From positions 877,622 to 941,621 of the forward strand of contig BCKT01000013.1 in NCBI GenBank assembly GCA_003116875.1: a stretch of DNA of 64,000 nt, in the 5' to 3' direction. Positions 1 to 8,642 of this stretch are shown one piece after another. Source of the stretch: Takashimella koratensis. Taxonomy: Eukaryota; Basidiomycota; Tremellomycetes; Trichosporonales; Tetragoniomycetaceae. A program made the translations under genes and the position numbers. Under the pieces are notes generated by a model, which searched no databases, was not told the DNA's origin, and saw only the letters and a program-made list of their open reading frames with translations. Position 1 is the stretch's first letter. Each line of letters begins with the position of its first letter.

Positions 1-1479
1 TGCGTGTCGGCGAAAGTGCTAGCTGCGCCGATGGCATCAAGGCAGCCGTCACTAGAGCCCACGCTGACGTGTTCAGCTCATTCACGAGTGGAAGAACACG
101 ATCTGCGTTCATTCCAAGTACAAAGACGACCTTGTGCACATTCGCGACATGCACCGCCTCCTCAGTTACAAAGGTGAGTCGAGTCATGCTCTAGTCGTCA
201 CCTGCAAGGACTGACTTTTAAAGGGTACCGATTCAAGGCATTTGATGCTGCGCGCGCAATGGCCAGCGCCAACCCCAACGAAGTGGGTATCGTTGGGTAG
301 CCATGACTTGTGCTAATGGTTGCAGAACCTCAAGTCGCCCGAGGAGCTCGAGGAAGAGGACCGGGCGGCGAAGAGTGCGGTGAGTGCTTTGGAAAAGCTG
401 GTGACGATTTAGGATACGTCGATTGAACCCCGCTGATGGTCGCAGAAACTGCAAGAGTTGATTCGACGTGGTACGCCAAGGGATTTGGCCGCTGCTCAAG
501 AGATCATGAAACAGCTTGCCGGTGCAGTAAGTCCTATCCTCTTTCCCTCACTCATTGCTAACCCCACCAGGAACCCGACAAAACGCCCGACTACGCCTCT
601 CAAACCCTAACTGAGCTCGACAAAGTCCAATCCAAAGCGATCCTTCTCAACGATATGCTCAACAACGCTAAAGAAGGTGAACGCGTCGGTCTCGAGGGTG
701 ACGTCTACGACCAAGTCGCTGCTGCATGCCGAGGTGCTCGACCTCGGATCCAAAAGTGGATCGAGGACGATACGGGTGATCACGAAGGAATGATGGATCG
801 TTTATTGCTCTGCAACGATTTGATCAACAATGCGTTGGAGAGGTTTGAAGCTTGTAAAGCCGGTGATTGGGCGGGTGCGCAAGCTCTAGTCGAAGCTACG
901 AACCCGAACAAGAAAGCAGCGGATCTGATCTCGTTTGATGCCTTTGCAGATGACGATGATGAGGCCCCGTTGTCTGGGAATGGCGGGTTATCATTGCCTT
1001 CTGGGGCAGCTGCGCAACCGTCGACTTTGAACCCGGGTCTTACGGCTTCAGGACTCCCATTGGACTTGTTCGCACCGTCGCCTTCGTCTACTCCCTTGCC
1101 TGGCGGTTCGTTGCCTTACCTCTCTTCTTCCTCGTCGTCGTCCCCGGCTCAACGTCAAGATCCGATGGCGTTCTTCAACAGTCCCAACCCTTCCACCCCT
1201 TCAGCTTCGACCGCGCCGTCATCATCCGCCTCACCTTACGCGGGCCTCGGGAACGTCTTCAACCAACCAACAGTCCCGGGGCAGCAGTCTCAACATCAAC
1301 GGTTACCTCAGCAAGCACCCGGTTACGCACAGACGGCACCAGGGTATACCCCTCAAGGGTACTCGCTCACCCCGACGCCCAACGGGAGTAACGGCAACGG
1401 CGCGAATAACGGGCAACAAGCACAACAGCAAGGAGGGAAGAAAGACGCCTTTGCTGACCTCGTCGATTTGATGGGTTAG
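1..1479 (+). CDS. VHS-GAT clathrin adaptor (GGA/Tom1 type), 5' end outside window
   Basis: Partial gene whose start lies upstream of the window. Readable exons are 77-173, 224-282, 326-379, 446-526 and 571-1479; bases 1-76 look like the end of an intron (CTGAC then TTCAG). The first exons encode the end of a VHS domain (IHEWKNTIC, HIRDMHRLLSYKGYRF). Then come the linker KLQELIRRGTPRDL, typical of GGA adaptors, and a GAT three-helix region (LDKVQSKAILLNDMLNN). After about residue 110 of the last exon the chain is low-complexity Ser/Pro/Gln/Gly. Clathrin-box-like LISFD and LPLDLF and a terminal FADLVDLMG are visible. No GAE ear domain follows, unlike yeast Gga proteins and like Tom1. The family sorts ubiquitinated or Arf-linked cargo at the trans-Golgi and endosomes. 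LSB5, another VHS-GAT protein, is the main alternative. Confidence 0.8.
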
Positions 1480-1821
1480 CCATGGTTCAAGTTTTGATTT
1501 TGTCTCTCGTCTCGTGCCCGCTCTTTCGTCCCACGCGATTCTCCACGTTTTCACGCTCCTCACTTGAGATATCCCCTTTCTCCTGCTCGTACTTTACGAC
1601 TTTGCCTCGACCGTCTCCGTTTTTCTATAAATGTTGATTATGCATGCCAAAGAATTTGAAAAAGAAAGGGGATTCGTTTCGTCCTTTTCCCCCCTGATGG
1701 ATCTACACAACGGGGCTGAGTATTGCAGTCTTCCATTCATTTCCTTCATCGTTGTCTTCTGTGGGAGAGTCTAGCACTCTCGCCACGGACGACCTCGGGA
1801 CCTACGGCCCTCGGTCCGCGA
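1480..1821. other. Convergent 3' region between adaptor and CPA1-type genes
   Basis: These 342 bases separate two convergent stop codons. The sequence is pyrimidine-rich at first, then A-rich around 1650-1672 (AATTTGAAAAAGAAAGG), which may be the 3'-end signal of the + strand gene. I see no coding potential that is not a shadow. Confidence 0.5.
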
Positions 1822-3279
1822 TTAGACCTGCGCCTGGACCTCCTTGGCACCTCCGATCTTGACCTCATCCGCAATCATCGCCGATGCGCCTGCTCCATTC
1901 TTGCCGGCTGCACACTCGTTGACGAAATCCGTGAACATCTCGATCGTGTCGAGCGGTCCACCTGCCGACTCTGGGTGGAACTGAACCCCCCAAATACGTT
2001 TCCCGGATTCAGGAGTAGAGATGATCCCTTCCACTGAGGAGTCGTTACAGTTGATGAAGAAAGGAGCCCAACCTTCCGGGAAATCTTCAGTCAGACGGAG
2101 AGCGTACTGGTGGTTCTGCGACTGTGTGGGGTTAGTTATCACGAGCGGCAGAGTACTTACAGTGACGTAAACACGACCGGCCTTGATGTTACCCGACGAG
2201 GCAAGGGCGAGGACGGGCTGGTTGTGACCACGGTTACCAAAAGTCATACGGTACGCCTCCATACCCGCTGCGAGACCGAGGATCTGGTGACCCATGCAGA
2301 TCCCAAAGATGGGTTTATCCCATTCGTTGATTGTCTGCCTGACACGCATCGCGGTGTCCATGATCGACTTGGGGTCGCCGGGTCCGTTGGAGAGGAACAA
2401 ACCGTCAAACTGGTCCCTGATCGAGTTGAAGTCGTAGTCCCACGGCAAAACAGTGACGACTGCTCCTCGCTTGACGAGGGAGCGGAGGATGTTGGCCTTG
2501 GATCCAAAGTCGAGAACAGCGATGCGAGGCCCGGTGCCTTGCGGGTTGAGGACGTACGGCTGCGGGGTGGAAACCTGGGCGATGAGGTTCTCCTTGGACG
2601 GGTCCCAGTAATCGGCGTCGGCGGGCGCGGGCTTGTCAGCCTCGGCGCCGACAGCGAGTCGGCCAAGGGTCGTTCCTTGGTCACGAAGGAGCGTGGTGAT
2701 CGCGCGCGTGTCGACACCAGAGATACCGGGAACATCGTACCGGGCACACCACTCGTGCAGGGACTCGACAGCCTGGTAGTGCGAGTACTTGAGCGCGACG
2801 TCAGAGACGACCACACCGGTGCATTGGATCCGGTCGGATTCCAGGAAAGGGATACCCGGGGTAGAGGCGAGAGGAGAGTTGGAAGGGACACCGTAGTTGC
2901 CGATCATCGGGGAGGTGAAGACGAGGATTTGGCCGAGGTACGAAGGGTCGGTCATGGAGTCGGTGTCTAGCAGCGCGTCAGCGCGGTTTCGGGTTTAGTG
3001 TGGTCTTGGGCCATCTCGCTTCTCTTGGTTGTTCACACGTGGGCCCAACTTACAGCTGGTGATACTGGTCGAGAAGACGGTCTCGCCAAACTTGGAGCTC
3101 TCCGCGCCAAAGTGCTGACCATAGTAACTCTGTCCCGACTTGAGATGCAGCGCCGCCTGGATCTTGGCCGGGAGGACGGGGTTGGAGACGAGTGCCGAAG
3201 CCGGGGTCGCGACAGGGGTCGCGAGTCCACGAGCCAGAGCGGGTTTCGCGACGCGCGCAAAGGGGCGGAGAATGGACAT
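1822..3279 (-). CDS. CPA1: Arginine-specific carbamoyl-phosphate synthase, small (glutaminase) subunit
   Basis: Exons are 3279-3054, 2966-2161 and 2121-1822, giving 443 aa. The enzyme hydrolyses glutamine and passes ammonia to the large subunit to make carbamoyl phosphate for arginine synthesis. The N-terminus is basic, Ser/Ala-rich and free of acidic residues (MSILRPFARVAKPALARGLA), like a mitochondrial presequence. The substrate-channel domain has the SYTDSMTDPSYLGQILVFT motif, rebuilt across intron 1. The class I glutaminase domain has the nucleophile Cys in FGICMGHQ and the His and Glu in VQFHPES. Removing intron 2 restores RVYVTSQNHQYAL. The leader on the same strand (3280-3642) carries an arginine attenuator peptide uORF, which supports the arginine-specific isoform over the pyrimidine CAD-type enzyme. 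A 286-aa antisense frame over exon 2 is a composition shadow. Confidence 0.95.
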
Positions 3280-3422
3280 GATGTGGGTTGAGGGTGGGGG
3301 TTGGGGGTAGGTGGGTGAAGGACGAGGTGATAAGAGGTTTTTAGGGTGAAAAAATGATTTTTTTGGGAGTGCGGATTTAGCGTAGATAGGTAGGTGTGTG
3401 TGCCAGGTGTTGAGCGACGAAA

Positions 3423-3642
3423 TTAGAGATTCGAAGAGGTATACACTTGGTCAGAGATGTAACTGGGGGATATCAGCCCGGTCTCATCGTAGTGACCATT
3501 GTTCCATGACCAAAAGGTTGCAATTGTCCCCATCCCCAGTCTCTAAACACGTCCACGTTCAACCCATCCTGTTCACCTTTCTCGACTCTACCCGACTTGG
3601 AGGGGACACTCACTCGTCAGAGGTGCGTTCCAACCACAGCAT
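3423..3642 (-). CDS. Arginine attenuator peptide (AAP) uORF, split by a leader intron
   Basis: A 22-codon upstream ORF in the CPA1 leader. Exon 1 is 3642-3614 (ATG at 3642) and exon 2 is 3462-3423 (TAA at 3425-3423). The 151-nt intron has donor GTGAGTG and acceptor CTGATATCCCCCAG, matching other introns here. The spliced C-terminal part reads TSDDYISDQVYTSSNL and then stops. It aligns without gaps, through to the stop, with TSQDYLSDHLWRALNA of the Neurospora crassa arg-2 AAP. The residue equivalent to the essential Asp12 (Asp10 here) is encoded across the junction (GA|T). The Trp19 position is Tyr. In Neurospora and yeast the AAP stalls ribosomes at its stop codon when arginine is high, lowering CPA1 translation. 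The uORF stop is 143 nt from the CPA1 ATG. Function here is inferred from similarity. Confidence 0.8.
3463..3613 (-). other. Leader intron inside the AAP uORF
   Basis: This intron has a strong GTGAGTG donor next to codon 10 of the uORF and a CTGAT branch sequence close to its CAG. If retained, codon 10 becomes GAG followed by TGA, so the first uORF ends as a 10-aa peptide. The intron also contains an ATG-GGT-TGA mini-ORF and an ATG at 3533 whose frame runs into exon 2. Splicing therefore decides whether an AAP can be made. Confidence 0.75.
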
Positions 3643-4449
3643 TCGACTCGTCGGCAGGCGGTTCTCGCGACGGGTATGTGAGGTGGTGAGTGGTGTAGGA
3701 GGTGGTTGTGGTGGTTGTGGTCGTAGTGGTGGTGGTTGGTGGGTAGAGTTGAAGACGTCTTTGGAACCCGGAGAAAAAAAAAAAAAAAAGAAAAAAGCGC
3801 GGAAGGGGGAAGAAGAAAAAATCGAGTCAAGCTGCGATATGATAGGACAGAAGAGCCTGGAGGAGAAAATTTCCACCCAGCAGCGAAGGGAACGAGGGCA
3901 GGAGGAGTAGGAGTGGAGAACAGCCAATACGAAGCAGACCTAGAGCTTGACGCGAGGGTTTCACCTCCGATCCACGCACCTACGCACCTCACACATGTCC
4001 CCCGTCCTCCATTTCCGCCGGCTACGGGGTGCATAAACTCTAGCTTCGGTCACTAACCAATCGAGCCTCTTCCTCTCTCACCCAAATACACACCGATCAA
4101 AGGTCCATGGGTAAAGATTCACACAGTCACAGAGCTCACAGTCGACACGATAGCCAAATTTCATAGTCATGAACATACATGGCGTTCTAGTACCACAGAA
4201 AGAACAGAAGACTGGTTCCCATCGAAAGGAACATGAACTGAATACCCGAGAAAGCAAGAATGTGTGGAACCGCGAAGAGGAGAAGACTCGAATGAAGAAC
4301 TAATGAACCCAGAGAATATATGTGGGGTGATCGAGAAAGTGAGCAGGAGGGAAGGACAGGACAAGTATGCAGCGAGGAGAGCAGCAGGCGTGAGATTTCG
4401 ACAGAGGATAACCCAAAGGCAGAGCAGCTCAAAGTCATCCTCTCCCCCC
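3643..4449. other. CPA1 promoter/leader and 3' flank of the next gene
   Basis: About 800 bases lie between the uORF start and the stop of the next gene, both on the minus strand. Contents include a GT/GGT-rich stretch at 3684-3745 (CCA/CAC-rich on the transcribed side) and an A-tract at 3774-3796, which is a T-tract on the minus strand about 130 bp upstream of the uORF. T-tracts are common nucleosome-depleting promoter elements in fungi. I see no convincing gene; the open frames here are low-complexity. Confidence 0.5.
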
Positions 4450-6584
4450 TTACATCTCCGGGATGGGATCAAAGTCACCTTGTTGTAACTGAACCGAAGC
4501 TGCCCATTCTCTATGCCTCTGTCTACCCATCGCCAACATTTCGTCCTTTGACATTGACCTCAAATCCCCAAAGGCCGAAAGATCCAAAGACGCCGTTCGC
4601 CTATCCCTATCCCTACTTCTCTCCCTCTTTGCGTCCCCGTTCGCCAACGGATGTTGCGTAGACCCCACTGCGGTTGTTCCCACACCTGCCTTGCTCACCC
4701 CCGCGATCGAGGGAGGTGTCAACGCGTCGTCCCCGAAGAATCGAGAGAGAGGGGATGTGGAAATCGGGGTTGACGACGAAGTCCCACCATTGGACCGAGA
4801 AGCGATCGCGTTGTAATTTGCATCAACACCAATAAGGAGGTCACCTTCACGGTAGACTGAGAATGGGTTGAAATCGAGTTCGACTTCGTATGCGAGGTCC
4901 GTCGGGGCCGGGATCGCGTCGCCCCTGATGTATGTCAGCAAAGTCCACGGCGCATACGAAGCAAATACCGATCGTGATCTCTGCGAGGTCACTGCCTCTC
5001 CTCGTACTCACCAAATAGCCTCTTCCAAATCATTCAACAACCTCGCAATATTCCCGGCCTCTCCATCTCCCACCAAGACATTGGTCTTGTAGATATCTCC
5101 ATACCTGCCTTTAACCACCGCTTGAGCAAACGCCCAACCTAGATCTTTCCTTCGATTGACGGCTTCGTCGACGTCGCGAAGACCATAACGAACTTCGTCT
5201 TCCCAGAACGCGACGTCTCGGTGGGTTGGGGGATCCGAGAGGAGTCCAAGTCGTTTCCCTTCTTGGACCGAAGCAATGACCCAACTTCGCCAGCTTGACG
5301 TGGTCGACACACCGAGGCCCACGGGCCCAGGTCCGCTCGGGTTTGCATTGGCCGGGGCGTCGGAGGCACCTCTGACTCGACGCCAGGGACACGGTTTCCC
5401 GGGATACCGCGTACACCAAACGGCGTCAACGTACGCCCCCAGTGCATGCAAGAGTTCCAACACGAGTGGTCGAATCCCCCGCCGGCTGAGGATCGTATCG
5501 ATATCAACAAACGGGTTCGGCTGGTCCGACAATCTCGGATGTGTCGAAAGTCTTCTGGCTCTTGCTCTCCCCAACCCGCCATCGTCGCCCGCAGCTACCG
5601 CCGCCGCCGCTTTCGCGAGGTACTCTGGATCCACTGCGAGTTCCACATCTCGCAGTGCCCTTACCGAGTCGGTGAGGTAAATATCCATACTGCTGCTTGC
5701 GACTACCCCGCCACCGAGGCCTGAACCCGCGCTGTTTCGCACCGAGTAGGTATAAGGCGACGTGTCTGACCCGGAACCGCGAGCGTCCGCGGTGGGCGAG
5801 ACATCGATCGCGTCGGGCGGGACGTCACCGTTTCGTGCTGATGCGGGTGTCATCGGTGTCATGGGTGTAACACCAGCAAGACTTGGTGTACGCGATCTGA
5901 CGGGTGAATCTGGCGCACCTCGACCTGGACTGCCGTTGACAGCCTGTGGGAGCTGTGGCGAGGCGGTAGGCTGCTCAACTATCCACTTTCTCCACTTTGC
6001 CATTGCCTCGTCTTGCTTCTTCACGTCCTCGTTCCTCTTCCTCTCCGCTTCCGTCACGGCTTTTTGTTTCCCCGTATTTCTCACTGCGGTCATCTCGATA
6101 TCTGCCTCCCCCTGCGCGCTGTGATCAGGCAAGGACTGTTGTCTTGCTCCCGCGCTAGAATTGGACGCGACGGACCCGCCCGTGTTTGGTCTTCGAGTCG
6201 GCATGAGAGACCCGCGTCGGCCAAAGATTGCGGGGAGGTTGAGACCTTGAGGCGCGGAGAGGCTGGCGCCTGCAGAGTCGCGAGAGTGAGTCGACATGCT
6301 GTCTTCAGTAGCGGATTCGAGGGTATGGAGCGGGCGCTTGGTAGGGGCGGAGGAAGGGTCGGGCATGGGTTCCAGGGGTTGGGTCACGGTCTGTGTGGGG
6401 TCAGCAGGGGTAGATGAGACGGGGAGGGGTGGGGTGAGGGCTGAGACGCAAGCTCAAGGTGTAGGTTGTAGAGCATCGCGCGAGGGATGAAGGCATGTTG
6501 GTCAGATCGAATGCAACTTACTGTTGGACTCGTATCGAGGGGCCCGATATCGTCCTTGCCGTACGCGACAGCCGCGGACGCCAT
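4450..6584 (-). CDS. Unrecognised protein, about 638 aa
   Basis: Exons 6584-6522, 6390-5012 and 4924-4450 join in frame with good splice sites. I do not recognise the family. Residues 1-310 are Ser/Thr/Pro/Ala-rich and probably disordered. They include a short lysine/glutamate stretch (AVTEAERKRNEDVKKQDEAM) that may be helical. A more ordered core follows, about residues 315-510. It contains VLELLHALGAYVDAVWC, RYPGKPCPWRRVRG, WRSWVIASVQEGKRLG and AFAQAVVKGRYGDIYKTNVL. The C-terminus is again Ser-rich with a basic, charged run (KRERSRDRDRR) and ends DFDPIPEM. No signal peptide or membrane segment is visible. The long codon-consistent frame and the splice-site fit argue for a real gene. Confidence 0.75.
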
Positions 6585-8642
6585 CGTGAGGTGGGTAAGG
6601 GAATGTGGAGAGGTGCGTCGCGAGTGGGCGACAGCGAAGGGGACGGTGTCTAGGAGGCGAGGTCGACTCGGTGTGAAAAAAGGTCAGAGGTCAATGGTAT
6701 GAAGGGTCGAGGATCGTAGGTTGAAGCGTCGGACAAGTCGGTAGTCGCTGTTGGTTGTTTTTCCCCGAGTGACACGATGGATGAGACGCGGTTAGGTACG
6801 CTTGGCACTCCCGCGCGGGCTGTGGGGTGGGGGTGGGGCGGGTCGGACGATCGACGAGGGAAGTGGGTTGGGACCGACCCAAGTGAGAGGGGGAGGTAGA
6901 GAGCGAGGATGGAGGTATGCTTGAGATTGAGGTAAGTGAGGTGGACGATCAAGTGCGCAAAGGGGTGATATAGGTCAGGGTAAGGGAAGAGAGAGGTTGT
7001 TCCTGTGGTCGTCAAAGCTGGAACTGGAGCTGGACTAGATAGCGTACTCGGCTGAGAACGATGTCGTCGTCGTCGTTGTCGTTGTCGATACGATGCGATG
7101 CGATGCGATGTGATACGATACGAATAGAGATGAGAGTCTACGTGGGTGTACGAAGAGCGGATGAGGAATGGCTGGTTGGTCGGGATATGAAAAAGAAGAG
7201 AAATGTTTGCGTCCTTTTCGTTACGTTACGACCGACTGACCACCCGCAGCTTTCTCCTTGTCGCCACTTGACCTTTCGCGTCTCCCCCTTTATCGATGCC
7301 ATACCATGCATACTCTGCCCTTGACCTTCTCTACCGCCCAGCACCCGGTCCGGTCTTCAGCTCGGACTGGGACTGACTCGAGCGGAGACTCGCTCGGTCG
7401 CGTCTGTTAAAAGACGGAGTTGGAGTTGGTGGCGCTCAACTCTCTTCCCTCTGGATCCTATCGGTCCGTGGCGTTCAATTCAACTATTTCAATAACTCGA
7501 GGTACATAGAATTCTACATCCTATCCTCAAATCTCCCTCTATTCCTTCATTCGTCCGGACTTGTTGTCTCTCACTTCTCCGACCCTTGGACCTTGGACAT
7601 TGGACGGAGGAAAGGTCGAGTCGCGCTTCGATAGGCGGCTTGGATACGTGGCGTAGGAGTGAGCGTCGAGCCGCAACGAGTATATCGACCCGGACGAGTC
7701 GAACCACCGAACGGCACATCGGCGCCATCGTTGCAAGCTTGCACCTTGCTCAACCGAAACATCGCCGTCTCGGCCGACGACTCGAGCTCCTAGAGGTGTA
7801 GACAAGCAACACGCCACCAGCTCTTTTGATCTGGGCTTTGCTACTTCCTTTTGCGCGATACGCGTGAGATCGGCGTAAAAGATAGTCCTTATCGACCGTC
7901 ACTGCGATAGTCGTAAAGCCCTTTATTCAACCTAGTACTACCTTTCATCTATCTAACGTCACATACACAAAACCTACTACCTCTCTTTCACCTCGCAGCT
8001 CATTCCTCACCCTTCACAGTCTGAGATCTCACTGCTCACACCCACCGGGGCCGATCAGATCCCATCCGATCCGTCGATCAGCGCATCCTCTCACGACTGA
8101 CACTCTCACTGACATAGAGACATGATACACTACTGAGCACAAAAGACCGTCCTCACAACGGATCGATGACGGATCAACAACGGATCCCACCAGCCTCTCT
8201 CTCCACCCTCCACACCCTCTGCGCGCTCTTTCCTATCTCCCCAGCCCGGTTTTACCTAGTCCAAAGGAAGGACCATGGCTCTGACTCGACTCCGACACAA
8301 GGCCGGCCGCCGACGGGGACATGCTTTGACGAGTTTTGAGGTCGAGTGTAGCAGCCTTTGAGACGGAGTGGGCGGAGTGTGGATAAAGGATGGGACGAAG
8401 GCCTGCGGACTGAGCGAGGAGGAGAGCGAGGCGAGCGGACGGGGAACCAAGGCCTGCCTTGAAGATATATCCCGACCCGATCATCGTCCTCCTCTTCATC
8501 CCCATCCCTCCCTCCACCCCACTCCCACTCCGCCCGCGTCCACCACCCTCATCACTCCCAACTCCAACTCCACTCCACTGCCGCGTCACTACCCCGTTAC
8601 CAAACCGACTCTGCCCCACGCAGTTCCGTCACTCCCACTTTC
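6585..8642. other. Long divergent intergenic region
   Basis: About 2 kb lie between two divergent starts. A GATGC-type short repeat lies at 7088-7125 (CGATGCGATGCGATGCGATG then GATACGATACG). Long pyrimidine-rich runs at 7920-8230 and 8460-8640 lie just upstream of the BCS1-like gene and look like its promoter and leader. I see no exon I can defend; the open frames are low-complexity Pro/Ser reads of the CT-rich strand. Confidence 0.5.

Noticed and set aside
2110..2970. 286-codon open frame on + opposite CPA1
   Set aside because: It lies wholly antisense to conserved CPA1 exons and arises from GC-rich third positions; its translation is low-complexity Arg/Gly/Val/Asp.
3588..4034. 148-codon minus-strand frame upstream of CPA1
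   Set aside because: Dominated by the T-tract and CCA-rich low complexity; the supported coding unit in this area is the short AAP uORF.
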